Assembly: GCF_000372745.1 (NCBI RefSeq)
Contig: NZ_KB889741.1
Location: forward strand, 124,001 to 188,000
DNA from: Embleya scabrispora DSM 41855
Lineage (GTDB): Bacteria > Actinomycetota > Actinomycetes > Streptomycetales > Streptomycetaceae
Length of the DNA: 64,000 nt
Direction of reading: 5' to 3'
The notes beneath the pieces are model-generated. The model saw only the letters and a list, made by a program, of their open reading frames with translations, did not search any database and was not told the origin of the DNA. Within the stretch, counting starts at the first letter, position 1. The number at the start of each line of letters is the position of its first letter. Position numbers and translations under genes: made by a program. Positions 1 to 9,500 of this stretch are shown here, piece by piece.

Positions 1-617
1 GCGATCCCGCGCCGGTTCAGCGCCGCGAGCACGTCCGCGAGCTTGTCGAAGGCGTCCTGCCATGCCTCGGCGGTCATCTGTTGCGAGCCGACGTGAACCG
101 ACAGGCCCGCGGGAGTCAGACCCAGGGCCCGGGCCTCCGCCAGGACGAGGATCGCGTCCGTGCCCGAGCAGCCGAATTTGCGGCTCAGGCCCCACAGGGC
201 CCCCTCGCCGCCGGTGGCCAGTCGGCAGAAGACCCGGGAACCGGGAGCGTGGGCGGCGACGGCCCGCACGTCCTCCAGGCTGTCGGTGGCGAAATCCCGG
301 ATCCCGAGCCTATATGCGTCCCGGATGTTCCGGTCCGACTTGATGGTGTTGCCGTAGTGGATGTGCTCGATCGGTACGCCGGTGGCGATGGCCTGCTCGA
401 TCTCGTGCGGACTCGCCGCGTCGAAACCGGCGCCCTTGCGGGCCAGGCAGGAAAGCACCTCGTCGACGGGGCATGCCTTCATCGCGAATCTGACCGAGAC
501 GTCGGGCAACTCCGCGAGCAGCGAGTCGTATCGCTCCTCGATGCCGGTCAGATCGAAGACGATGCGGTCCTCGGTGGAAGCCGCCAGGGCGGCGCGCAGG
601 TGTGCGTTCATGTGCAT
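1..617 (-). CDS. PLP-dependent fold-III (ornithine/diaminopimelate-type) decarboxylase, N-terminal part, runs off the left edge
   Basis: The first ~205 residues match the alanine-racemase-like barrel of group IV amino-acid decarboxylases. Visible marks are AMKACP at residues ~45-50, whose lysine would hold PLP (family form YAVKAN), then DAASPHEI, the NTIKSD strand (family NPCKS) and SVHVGSQ. The C-terminal domain lies outside the window. The start is ATG at 617; an ATG two codons on (611) is equally possible because no strong ribosome site is visible. It begins 18 nt after the stop of the DUF6271-like gene, so it is the third gene of a leftward operon. The family decarboxylates basic amino acids, diaminopimelate or, in antibiotic clusters, carrier- or product-bound substrates. 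Substrate cannot be told from this part. The fold assignment is secure, the exact reaction is not. Confidence 0.85.
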   Translation of the reverse strand, partial: MHMNAHLRAALAASTEDRIVFDLTGIEERYDSLLAELPDVSVRFAMKACPVDEVLSCLARKGAGFDAASPHEIEQAIATGVPIEHIHYGNTIKSDRNIRDAYRLGIRDFATDSLEDVRAVAAHAPGSRVFCRLATGGEGALWGLSRKFGCSGTDAILVLAEARALGLTPAGLSVHVGSQQMTAEAWQDAFDKLADVLAALNRRGI

Positions 618-635
618 GATTGGGTCCGGGCCCCA

Positions 636-1949
636 CTATCGGTGCGGTTCGTGGACGCTCGTGGCCTTGCCGGCGTGGATCAGTGCCTCCCACGCCTCGA
701 TCAGCAGCGTGAAGTCTTCGATATCCGACCGGGCCTCGTCGAGCAGGCGCGGGCCACGGGCGGCCAGCGTGTCGGCGAAGGCGGCGTAACGGCCGCCCAG
801 GCTGCGATAGGAGCGGTCGAGGCTGCGCAGCCGGTGCACGTTCTCGGCACGATCCGACCCGGCGGCGGCCCGGGCGAGTTCGGCGACGGCGGCGGGCCGG
901 AGGCGTTGTTCGGCGTCGAGCAGCGCACCGGCGGCCGTCGCCATCTCGGCGTAGATGGCATTGAAGTAGAGCATCGACAGGAAGAACTTGGTCAGCCGCA
1001 GCTGGTAGGCGACGAAGCCCGAGTCGGTGCGGCGCTCCTCGGTGTAGAAGTTCACGATGTTGCGGTTGTGCAGTACACCCGGCAACTCGGCGTCGTGGAT
1101 CAGGTGCATGAGGAAGTAGTCGCTGCCGATGGTGTCGGTCGCCGGCGGCAGCGGTACCCGCTCGTACACCTCGTGACGGAAGGCGATGTTGCACATGTCC
1201 AGCCGCATCGGATCGACGATGGTCAGGGTCGAGTGGTCCCGGACGAAGGGGTCGGTGCCCGCTCCGGTGAAGGATTCCTCGACCAGCCGTCGCTTTTGTT
1301 GCTCGGACCATTCGGGTGGGGCCCACAGGCTGACGATGTCGAAATAGGTCTCGGGGTCCAGGCGTTGGATCTCGCCGATGTCCACCGACAGTTCGCCGAC
1401 GAAGGAACTGCCGGCCAGCACCACGGGCCTGTCGGCGTGGGCCGGATCCAGGACGGTTTCGCTCACACCGGACGCCGCGTCGCGAGCCCGCTTTCCGAGC
1501 GACGTCAGCTCGTGGTGGATGGGAAAGACCGGTTCCCCGTTCAGCGTCTGATAGTTGCTGTCCGAATCCCGGCGGTGGATCGACGCACACCCGAGCGCGG
1601 CGGCGATCAGGAAGGCGCGATTGGTGCAGGCGCCGTAGGAGACGGCGGCGGGCAGCATCAGGTCGAGGAACAGGTCCGGAGTGTCGACGCCCGCCCGGTC
1701 GACGACCCTGCGTAGGAAGTTCCGCTGTGTGGCTTCGTCGAGATGGTGCACGATCACGTTCGGCGAGGCGGGCGTCGCGTCGACGACCTTGGCATGGATC
1801 GTGAACGCGGACTCCTCGCAGGAGTCGAGAATCAGCAGGTGCACCTCGACGTCGAAGTGCGTTGCCGCGTACTCGGCTTCCTCGGCGATGGCGGATATCG
1901 TGGCGGCGCAGGCCCGGTTCGTGGGCAGGGTCAGGCAGATTTTGTGCAT
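636..1949 (-). CDS. DUF6271-like protein of unknown function, 437 aa
   Basis: The N-terminus MHKICLTLPTNRACAATI followed by an alternating hydrophobic/acidic pattern (VEVHLLILDS) resembles the actinobacterial DUF6271 family, which has a glycosyltransferase-A-like look; I name the family from memory of its N-terminus. The residues IGSDYFLMHLIHDAELPG in the second half suggest a conserved active site. There is no signal peptide or membrane segment. The start is the ATG at 1949, which overlaps the last 19 bases of the upstream oxygenase gene, so translation is likely coupled. It sits between a 2-oxoglutarate oxygenase and a PLP decarboxylase, which argues for a role in building a small amino-acid-derived or sugar-containing metabolite. 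Function is unknown. Confidence 0.8.
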   Translation of the reverse strand: MHKICLTLPTNRACAATISAIAEEAEYAATHFDVEVHLLILDSCEESAFTIHAKVVDATPASPNVIVHHLDEATQRNFLRRVVDRAGVDTPDLFLDLMLPAAVSYGACTNRAFLIAAALGCASIHRRDSDSNYQTLNGEPVFPIHHELTSLGKRARDAASGVSETVLDPAHADRPVVLAGSSFVGELSVDIGEIQRLDPETYFDIVSLWAPPEWSEQQKRRLVEESFTGAGTDPFVRDHSTLTIVDPMRLDMCNIAFRHEVYERVPLPPATDTIGSDYFLMHLIHDAELPGVLHNRNIVNFYTEERRTDSGFVAYQLRLTKFFLSMLYFNAIYAEMATAAGALLDAEQRLRPAAVAELARAAAGSDRAENVHRLRSLDRSYRSLGGRYAAFADTLAARGPRLLDEARSDIEDFTLLIEAWEALIHAGKATSVHEPHR

Positions 1950-2998
1950 GCCGGCTCTCCGGTGAACTGGTCGGTGTCCAGCCCGCGCCACGATTCGAGC
2001 CCCAGGAGCTTCCTGCCGAGGTCGTTCAGCGTGGCGGTGCCGTACCTGAGCGATTCGTGCCTGGTGGCGTCGCCGACGAGGGTCTTGTTCCAATCCGGTG
2101 TGCTCAGGTGACGCCAGGACTCGATCCGGGATCGCCGTTGCTCGTGGTGGGATTCCAAGGCGGGCATCATGGACAGGTACTGGACCGCCCGGACGCCGTC
2201 CGCGGAGGTGTTGCGGGCCACCCCGTGGGCGAGCAGCCCGTTCCAGATCAGCAGGTCGCCGGCCGCGAGTTCCGGTCGGATCACCGGGAATTCGCCGCGG
2301 TCGGCGGCGGGCCGGATCGGATCCCGATCCGCGGGTTGGCCGGCCTTCCACTCGCCGAACCGGCGGAACAGCTCGGGCGAGCACTGGAATCCGCCGTGAT
2401 CCGGCTGCGTGGCATCGAGCGCGATGATGCCCTGGACCCGTTGCGGCGGCACCTCGAGGGTGGTGTCGACGTCCCAGTGCAGCTCGATGTCGAACCCCTT
2501 GTCCGTGGGCGCGATGTGTGCGCGATCACGGTCCCGGATGTTGGGCGGGTTCAGGTTGAGGCGGTCCAGGGTCACCCACAACTCTTCGCAGTCCCACACG
2601 TCGACGAACGCGTCGTAGACGCGACGTGTCTGGCGACTGTCCCAGATGAGCTGATGGTGGTATGCCTCGACGAAGCCGTAGATGTGCAGTTCCCGGTCCA
2701 GATCGGAGCGGAACTCCCGATCGTCGGAGTACCAACCCTGCGGATGTCGTGGATCGAGTCCTTGGAAGTCCCAGGCGAATTCCAGCAGGCGAGCGGCTGC
2801 GGCGGCCGGGATGGCCTCCTTCACCACGACGTACCCGTACGTCTGCCAGAAGTCGAAGTCCTGCTCGGACAACACGCGAAGGGGCCGGGACTTCCGGAGA
2901 TCACGCAGCGGCGTCGGGGCCAGGTACGTTTCGCCGTCCGCGCTGAAGTAGGGAATATCGGAGGCTGCTCTATACGGATAGGCGTCGGGCGTCGCCAT
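1931..2998 (-). CDS. Phytanoyl-CoA dioxygenase (PhyH) family Fe(II)/2-oxoglutarate oxygenase, 355 aa
   Basis: PhyH-family non-haem iron oxygenase. The iron facial triad is visible as HWD (in IELHWDVDT) and the distal histidine in LLAHGVARN; the arginine a few residues on (DGVRAVQ) would bind 2-oxoglutarate. The length of 355 aa is normal to slightly long. I chose ATG 2998 (MATPDAYPY) because TTGGAG lies about 8 nt upstream; the frame stays open further upstream without a better site. It is the first gene of the operon with the DUF6271-like and decarboxylase genes. Such enzymes hydroxylate or halogenate free or tethered amino acids in natural-product pathways; hydroxylation of the pathway intermediate is my inference. 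Confidence 0.88.
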   Translation of the reverse strand: MATPDAYPYRAASDIPYFSADGETYLAPTPLRDLRKSRPLRVLSEQDFDFWQTYGYVVVKEAIPAAAAARLLEFAWDFQGLDPRHPQGWYSDDREFRSDLDRELHIYGFVEAYHHQLIWDSRQTRRVYDAFVDVWDCEELWVTLDRLNLNPPNIRDRDRAHIAPTDKGFDIELHWDVDTTLEVPPQRVQGIIALDATQPDHGGFQCSPELFRRFGEWKAGQPADRDPIRPAADRGEFPVIRPELAAGDLLIWNGLLAHGVARNTSADGVRAVQYLSMMPALESHHEQRRSRIESWRHLSTPDWNKTLVGDATRHESLRYGTATLNDLGRKLLGLESWRGLDTDQFTGEPACTKSA

Positions 2999-4014
2999 GT
3001 GATTACTCCAAGGCTCGAATTTTTCCGTGGCTGATCGCACATCGACCGCACCGGGGCGGTTGATCGATCGGGTGTGGGGGAGTGTCGGGTACGGGCGCAC
3101 CGGGGCCGGCCGTAGCCGGTCCGGCGGCGTGCCGAAATGGCCTATCCGACACCGCGGTTCACGTGTGACGGGTGGGCGTGGTGGACATGGGGGAGGGCCG
3201 GGGGCGTGTCCGGCGGGCTCGTGCGTGCCGCGGACCGATCAGGGGCAGCCGTCGACGCGACCTCCTCGCAGCACCCACGCCGCGCCCAGGCGCGGTCGCG
3301 CCGATTGTGGACAATGGCGTTGCGTGAGGCCGACCGCTGCGGAAGTTCGTTCGTACAACGGTGGATGGTCGCCCACAGACGCAGGCAGTCGCCGACTGCG
3401 GTATCAGGGTTCGGCAGTACCAGGGTTCGGTGATGAACCCTCCGCCGACTCCGACTCCGAGTCCGCCGACCCGCGATACGCCTTTTCGAAGGGACGAGCC
3501 GGCTTTACGACAGGCGGTCTCGGCAAGGGAGCGCGCTACCGCGCCCGGCCGTTCGCACCGTGGAGGTTCTGGTTCTCCGTGATGACAGAGCCGGGATTGC
3601 TACCTCCTTGTACTCGGTGCGCGCACGGGTCGTGGAACGCCCGTGGCGCACGCGCGGCGCCGACCGGCCGGTCCGCCTGGTCGGCCGACGGCCATGCCGG
3701 AGCACCGCTCCGATCCCCGTTCCACTAGGTTGGTCTAGACCAACTTTCAGTGTCAACCCCCGCGTTGATCCTTTTTGCAACCGCTCGCGGGCGCGCGGTG
3801 ACGCATGCGGATGTGGCGTCAGGGTGCGCGAGGCAGCGGCACGGGAAGCGGGAGAATAGCCCAACTGTGCTTGCGAGTAAGGGAGTTCGGCCTCAAGTCC
3901 GAGTGAACACGACGAGTCGTCCGGCGCGGCTGCGGCTGCGGCGGGCGGTCGGCGGCGAGTGTCTCGACGACGGGCTCGCCGAAGGCGCTCGGCCGCGCCG
4001 GCGCCGGGTGCGGC
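2999..4014. other. Gene-poor ~1 kb stretch with a dre operator and remnants
   Basis: No reading frame here has the codon bias of its neighbours. The clear signal is a dre-type palindrome at 3729-3744 with a TTGACA box on its leftward-reading side. A strong ribosome-binding-like AAGGAGGT on the minus strand at about 3601-3609 has no ATG/GTG/TTG at the right distance. An imperfect hairpin lies at about 3618-3652. This looks like the promoter of a lost DasR-regulated gene or a long leader for the PhyH operon (start 2998). I cannot decide which. Confidence 0.5.
3729..3744. promoter_or_regulatory. dre-type operator (DasR-like GntR site)
   Basis: GTTGGTCTAGACCAAC is a perfect 16-bp palindrome whose core TGGTCTAGACCA matches the known streptomycete dre consensus for DasR, the N-acetylglucosamine/chitin regulator. 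On the minus strand TTGACA (3750-3755) precedes it by 5 nt. The operator would therefore fall in the -35/-10 spacer of a leftward promoter; the -10 (CAACCT-like) is weak. No gene of amino-sugar metabolism follows within 700 bp. Confidence 0.65.
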
Positions 4015-4707
4015 TCAGATCTTGGCCACGTCCGCCAGGAAGGCGTCCACCAGAGCGTCGGCCCGCTCCCGGGCACCCGTCTCCGTCCGGCGCAACGCCG
4101 CGACCTCCAGGCCGAGTTCGCGGGCCTCGGCATCGCCGCCGCCGGCGAGCCAGGCGGCCACGATCCCCGGGGTGACCTCGGGATGGAACTGCACGCCGAG
4201 CGAACGACCCACGACATACGCTTGCGGGCCGGCCGCGGACCGGGCTGTCTCACGCCCACCCGGCGGAACCGTGAAGCGGTCGAAGTGCCACTGGTACCAG
4301 GGGCCGGGCGAGATCAGGGCCGGCTCGTCCGACTCGATCGTGTGCCACCCCAACTCGAACCTCGGTGCCCGCTCCACGCGCCCGCCCAGCGCCGCCGCGA
4401 GCGCCTGTGCGCCGAAGCAGATCCCCAGGACGGGTACGTCCGCCCGGACCGCCTCGGCCAGCAGCGCGAGTTCCTCGCCGATCCAGGTGCCTATCGTCGC
4501 GGTGTCGTAGACCGACCACGGCGCCCCGAGTGACACGACCAGGTCGAAGTCGGTGGGGCGCGGGAAGGCGACGCGTACATCGGGAGAGTGGAAGCGCTGC
4601 TCGGGGACGACCGTCACCTCGTGCGACACGAAACCGCGTTCGGCCAGACGCGCGCCGACATACCCGGCGTGCGACTGGTGGTCGTGGCGGATGATCAAGG
4701 CGCGCAA
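4015..4707 (-). CDS. Class I glutamine amidotransferase (GMP-synthase-like GATase), 230 aa
   Basis: Single-domain class I GATase. The nucleophile elbow GICFGAQ carries the catalytic Cys, and VQFHPEVT carries the His and Glu of the triad. No synthetase domain is attached, so it belongs to the stand-alone GMP-synthase-like GATases that hydrolyse glutamine or gamma-glutamyl compounds. I chose TTG at 4707 because GGAGG lies 5 nt upstream; the frame is open to another TTG at 4740, but that one lies inside a likely operator. It diverges from the amidohydrolase remnant at 4927 and may have worked with it in nitrogen or amine catabolism. The substrate is unknown. Confidence 0.85.
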   Translation of the reverse strand: MRALIIRHDHQSHAGYVGARLAERGFVSHEVTVVPEQRFHSPDVRVAFPRPTDFDLVVSLGAPWSVYDTATIGTWIGEELALLAEAVRADVPVLGICFGAQALAAALGGRVERAPRFELGWHTIESDEPALISPGPWYQWHFDRFTVPPGGRETARSAAGPQAYVVGRSLGVQFHPEVTPGIVAAWLAGGGDAEARELGLEVAALRRTETGARERADALVDAFLADVAKI

Positions 4708-4725
4708 CGAAGCCTCCGAGACTGA

Positions 4726-4881
4726 TTTGGTCCCAAACAATAAGCCGGCCCGACGCGGATGACAAGGTCGCGGCGTCGAGTGTGGGGTCGCGCCCGCCGG
4801 TCTCGTCGTTCGGAGTCGAAGAATCGGCCGGGGGCTTGTGGAGGCCGAGGTCGATCCATATCGTTTGGCCTCAAATAATAT
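4726..4881. promoter_or_regulatory. Paired operator-like repeats in a divergent promoter
   Basis: Two 18-bp copies in the same orientation, TTTGGTCCCAAACAATAA (4726-4743) and TTTGGCCTCAAATAATAT (4864-4881), agree at 14 positions. The first half of each is an inverted repeat (TTTGG-2-CCAAA, one mismatch in the second copy). One copy sits just upstream of the amidotransferase start and the other about 45 bp before the amidohydrolase start, as expected of one regulator controlling both directions. No regulator gene is adjacent. Confidence 0.5.
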
Positions 4882-4926
4882 CGGGTGCCGACTCCCGGTG
4901 TGTAGCCGCTACGCAAGGAGACCCGT

Positions 4927-5410
4927 ATGCCGGTCTGCGCCGATCTCGTCCTGATCAACGGCCGCGTACTCACCGTGGACGCCGCGTTCACCGTCGCCGA
5001 GGCGCTCGCGGTCCGCGCCGGTCGGATCGTCGCGGTCGGCTCGGACGCCGAAATCCGGCCGCTGATCGGACCCGGGATCGAAGTGGTCGATCTGGCCGGG
5101 CGTACCGCGCTGCCCGGCAGCAACGACTCGCACCCGCACGCGTGCGCCTTCGGCGCGACCCGCCCGCCGCTCGCCGTCGACGACACCCCGATTGGCGCCG
5201 CGGTGTGTCCGCGATGATGCCGCGCGAATCCAAGGCCACCGGCCGGGCCGGCGGCCCCGAGCAGTGCGTCGACTTGGCCACGGCGGTGCGCGCGTACACG
5301 GTTCGAGGCCCGGGCCCGGGCCACCGAGACCGAGGGGATGGCCGCCCGGATCCCTGGAACGGCCCGACCGGGTCACTTCGGCCCTGGCCGACTTCCTGCC
5401 GAAATCCTAG
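4927..5410 (+). pseudogene. Amidohydrolase (YtcJ-like, amidohydrolase 3) remnant with internal deletion
   Basis: An intact start (ATG 4927, AAGGAG 8 nt upstream) leads into a typical amidohydrolase N-terminus: [13 protein letters not shown], then [19 protein letters not shown], the metal-binding HxH strand. Homology stops near residue 88 and the frame ends at 5217. About 370 residues of barrel are missing. Just downstream, in another frame, a piece of the family C-terminus is readable (EQCVDLATAVRAYTV, about 5258-5302), followed by further frame changes to 5410. The gene is dead but its promoter with the paired operator is still in place. The living enzyme would hydrolyse an amide, formamide or carbamate side chain. 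Confidence 0.75.
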
Positions 5411-5453
5411 GCGGAGGTTCGAAACGGCAAGAGTGTCGGCCGCCACGCGGCGA

Positions 5454-6395
5454 TCACGTGTCGAACAGGGCGCTGACGCTTTCGCCGTTGTGGATGCGGC
5501 GGACGGCCTCGGCGAGGGCGGGGGCGATGGACAGGACGCGCAGTTTGTCGGTGTGTTCCCCGGCGGGGATCGGGACCGTGTTGGTGCAGACGATCTCCAG
5601 CACGTCGGGCTGGTCGGACAGGCGCTTGAGGGCACCGGCGGCGAACAGGCCGTGCGTGCACGCGACGCGGATCGAACGGGCGCCCAACTCGCGGAGTCGG
5701 TCGAGCAGTTCCAGGACCGTGCTGCCCTTGGCGATCTCGTCGTCCAAGACGATCACGTCCCGGCCGGCGACCTCGCCGATCACCGCGCTGATCGCCACCC
5801 GGTCGTCGGCGAAGCGCTGCTTGGCGCCCGCGGCGACCTGGGCGCCGAGCATTCGGGCGAAGGCGGCGGCCTCCTTGGCGTTGCCCAGGTCGGGCGAGAC
5901 CACGGTGGTGTCGGACAGGTCGTAGCGCCGGAAATGCTCGGCCAACTCGCGCAGCGCGTGCAGGTGGTCGACCGGGACGGAGAAGAATCCGTGCACCTGC
6001 GGCGAGTGCAGCGTCATCGCCAGCACCCGGCTCGCGCCGGAGGCGACCATGAGGTCGGCGACCAATCGGCCGCCGATGGAGATGCGCGGCGCGTCCTTCT
6101 TGTCCGAGCGGGCGTAGGCGTAGTGCGGCATCACCACCGTGATCCGGCCCGCCGAGGCGCCGCGTGCGGCGTCGCACATCAGCAACAACTCGACCAGGTT
6201 CTCCTGGACCGGTGCGACCAGCGGCTGGATCAGGAACACGTCGTGCTCGCGGCAGTTGGCCTGAAGTTGCACCTCCAGGCAGTCGTTCGCGAATCTGTTC
6301 ACCCGGGTCGGACTGAGCGGGACACCCAGGTGCGCACAGACCTGGGCGGCCAATTCGGGATGTGCGCTACCGCTGAACACGGCGATCTCTCGCAC
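5454..6395 (-). CDS. prs: Ribose-phosphate pyrophosphokinase (PRPP synthetase) paralogue, 313 aa
   Basis: Makes 5-phosphoribosyl 1-diphosphate from ribose 5-phosphate and ATP in the known family. Family order is clear: AVFSGSAHPELA, RFANDCLEVQL (family FsDGE), HYAYARSDKKDAPR (family YaRqDRk), LMVASGASRVLAMTLHSPQVHGFF, VVSPDLGNAKEAAAFA, and the PRPP loop VIVLDDEIAKGST. Several usually strict residues differ: the loop is normally DDxIDTGGT and the flexible loop normally has QDRK. This is therefore a divergent paralogue and not the housekeeping copy. GTG at 6395 has AAGGAG 6 nt upstream. It stands alone between the amidohydrolase remnant and the FG-GAP gene. Confidence 0.85.
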   Translation of the reverse strand: MREIAVFSGSAHPELAAQVCAHLGVPLSPTRVNRFANDCLEVQLQANCREHDVFLIQPLVAPVQENLVELLLMCDAARGASAGRITVVMPHYAYARSDKKDAPRISIGGRLVADLMVASGASRVLAMTLHSPQVHGFFSVPVDHLHALRELAEHFRRYDLSDTTVVSPDLGNAKEAAAFARMLGAQVAAGAKQRFADDRVAISAVIGEVAGRDVIVLDDEIAKGSTVLELLDRLRELGARSIRVACTHGLFAAGALKRLSDQPDVLEIVCTNTVPIPAGEHTDKLRVLSIAPALAEAVRRIHNGESVSALFDT

Positions 6396-6498
6396 GAACG
6401 CTCCTTGCTCTCTAGAGTCGCAGTCGTGGGCCCGTCGCCACATGCTATGGGCCGGCGCCCCGGACGCCGAAACGGCCGGACCCGGCCCCGGATCGGTC

Positions 6499-6537
6499 GT
6501 CGAGCGGGGGCGGGCGCGGCGCCGGCCCCCGCTCGAC
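6499..6537 (-). terminator. Stem-loop terminator after the FG-GAP gene
   Basis: Perfect 13-bp arms GTCGAGCGGGGGC (6499-6511) and GCCCCCGCTCGAC (6525-6537) with a 13-nt loop lie 4 nt beyond the stop of the leftward gene ending at 6542. There is no U tract, as is common for terminators in high-GC actinomycetes. Confidence 0.7.
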
Positions 6538-6541
6538 CCGG

Positions 6542-9500
6542 TCAGTGGATGTCGGTGATGGTGGTGGTCCAGCCGGAGTTGCCGACCTGGACCTGGGGGG
6601 CGTGCGTCTGCGGCCCGCCGGCGTAGAAGTACAGCACGCCCCGACCGTTGTCGCCGCCGGGAGCGGTGGCGTAGAAGTCCGGGGTCTCCTTGCCGGTGGT
6701 GGGCACCCAGACTCGGGTGCCGTTGCGGATCTCCACCGCGCCCTGGGCGTTGGGCACGGTCGCGATGCTCGGTCGATTGGCGGGATTCCACCCGGCCGTC
6801 CCGTAGACGCCGCTCGGTTGCGCGGTATAGCCCGTCGCGTCGCGGGTGCCGGGGTAGAGGTTGAGCTTGCCGTAGTAGTTGGCCGTGGTCGATTCGGTGT
6901 GCTGACGACTGATCAGGTCCGGGATGCCGTCACCGGTCACGTCACCCGCGGCGTACAGGTCGAAGGGCGCCCAGCCCCAGGTGTTGAGCACGCGGCGCGC
7001 GCCGAGGTCCAAGCCGCCGTTGCCGTCGCCGGGGTACAGGACCAGTGCGGTGCCCTCGGTGGTCAGCAGATCGGGGCGACCGTCGCCGGTGGCGTCCCCC
7101 GGGGCGACCAACTGGAGCCCGGCCGGCCAGTTCCCGCCGCCGGGGTGCGGAATCTCCTTGCGGGTGAAGTAGTCCGGTATGCCGGTGCCGTCGTTGGCGT
7201 ACAGGAACACCCGGTAGCCGCCGTCCGTCTGGGGCAGCCCCACGAAGTAGTCCTCGTAGCCGTCGAGCGGCGCCGCCTGCGTGGTGTACGGGCCGGTGAA
7301 GTCGCCGCGGTGGGTGATCCTCGCGCCGGTCCAGCCCGTCGCGCCGATCTCCCGGGGATCGTGCAGGGTGCCGTCGCCGGCCCCCGGGTACAGGTACAGC
7401 CTGCCGTTGCCGCCGACACCGACCAGGTCGGGTCGGCCGTCGCCGTCCAGGTCGCCGTCGCGGTCGTCCCAGTCGCCGGTGTCGGGCGAGTCGAGGCCGG
7501 TGACCCAGTCGATCGGCTGGGTCTTGATGGTGACCGCATCGCCGTCGGCGGGCACGGTGGCCCAGTCGAGTTGATGGGCCGTGTCGTCACTGCCGACATT
7601 GATCAGGGACCGGTTGCCCGCCTTGTCGTACGCGCGGACGTAGAGCCGGGATTCGGGGAAGCGGTTCGGGCTGACGGTGATGTCGGCGTAATAGTCGTCG
7701 GTCGCCGGCGTGGTCGAGTCCGGCTGCGCGGCGACCCGGTCGGCGTCCTCGCAACCCTCGTTGCCGGTGGAAAGGTAGCGGTCGAGGAAGTAGCAGAAGG
7801 ACGCGATGCCGACGTTGTCGGTGGCGCGCAGGCGCAGTGTGCGCGGGGTCCGGGCGGGGCTTTGCGCGATGTCGATGCGCTTGCCGTCGATGGGGGTCAC
7901 GGTGGGTTTACCCGGTGCGATCTTGTCCACGTTGAAACCGCAGGCCGCGGTCCACCCGGTGTCGGTGTTGCCGTCCCGGCCGAGGGCCATCCATTTGTAG
8001 CGGTGGCCGTCCTGGAGTTGCCCGATCGGGATGGTCACATGCCCGGTGGCGTTCTGGCCGACCGTGGTGGTGGGTGCGGTGACGGTGTCGCCGCCGTACT
8101 CCCAGACCGTGAACGCATCGGTGACGTTGCCGCCGTCGGCGTCGGACACCCGGGCGGTCAGCACGATGTCGTTGTTGCCGACCGTGGGCCACGTGGCGGG
8201 GTCGGCGTCGCAGCGGATGCCGACGTTGCCCGATCCGCCGGGAGCCCACGGGCTCGCCCACGCGGCGTGCTCCTGCATCACCGGTGCGTGGTTGTAGGTG
8301 ACCTCCAGGGCCGGGTTGTTGGCGAACTTCTTCCAGCTGGTGTGGTCCTTGCCGGCCGCTCCGGGGGCGCGCAGACCGAGGGTGATATTCGGCCAACTCC
8401 CGTTGGCGGCCTCCTGGACGGCGGCCTTGACCGCGGCGGCGTTGAAGTCCTCGCCGGCGGGTGTGCAGGAACTGCTCCAGCCGTGGGCGAAGGACTTGCT
8501 CTGCAGGGTGCGGATCCAGTTCGGTCGGTTGTTCCAGGTGGTGGCGGCCGAGATGGTGCCGGTCAGGCCCAGTTCGACGGAACTCTTGGTGCAGCTCCAC
8601 GACTTCTGGTTGAAGAAGTTGACGTTGGCCGAGATGATCGTGGATTTGCCCAGGCCGTCGGTGTTGAGCTCGAAGTACGACTCGGCCGTGCCGTAGCTGC
8701 GTGCGTCGGGGTCGTCCTCGTAGCCGACCCGGGCGAGCTTGTCGTCGAAGTGCTGGCCGTTGAAGAACGAGGTGCCGGCCACGCCCGAGTCGTTGTCGCG
8801 CTTGTAGGCGATGGTCCAGTCCTCCCGCCAACCATCCGAGAACACCGGGTCGATCACCACGGGGAAGACGGTGTCCGGGGCGGCGAGCAGGCGTGCGTCC
8901 GGAGTGAGGCGCAGCGTGTCGCCGTCCACCGCGACCGCTACGGGTACCGCGTCGACGGGCACCTCCGCGCCGCCCGCGACCGGTCCCTGTGGCGCGATCG
9001 CGGCGGCCGTACGGGTGCCGACCACGCCGGCGTCGGTTCGGGTGCCGCTGTCCCACATCGCGGGGGCGGGCGCCTTGAAGACGACCGTGCCCGCCGCGTC
9101 GGTGGCCGCGAGGCCGCCGTCCGGCCCGTCGGTCACTTTCAAGCCGGCCCCGGTCAGGCCATATCGGATTTCCTTGAGTGCGGGATTTTCCGCGGCCGAA
9201 CGATTCTTGACGATCAGATGCTGGCTGATCCCGTCGATGTCCGCGATCAATTCAAGATCCACCCCGGGAAGGACCTCCGGATAGCGTGCGGTGGCACCTT
9301 CGAGGGTCGGTCGGGGTAGCGGCTGCGGCCAGGACAGGGAAAGGCTTTTGTCATTTTTTGTCATGCCGGCCATGACTGCCGTGCCGCCCGGCGAAAACGA
9401 GATCGGGAATACCGACGCGGTCGGCGAAATTCGGCCGTCCGGGCCCACCCGTAGGGTCGCGTCGACCGGGCGCCAAGTGCCGTCGATGTTGGTGCGCACC

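Noticed and set aside
81-1715. A 544-residue open frame on the plus strand
   Set aside because: It is antisense to the decarboxylase and DUF6271-like genes, shows no family motif and follows from high third-position GC in the real genes.
3505-3864. 119-residue minus-strand frame near the dre site
   Set aside because: Ser/Arg/Thr-rich with no codon bias, no domain and no ribosome site; treated as chance.
6545-9319. A 924-residue plus-strand open frame opposite the FG-GAP gene
   Set aside because: Val/Gly/Arg-rich mirror composition, no domain, and the minus strand has signal peptide, DNRLRE and FG-GAP repeats.
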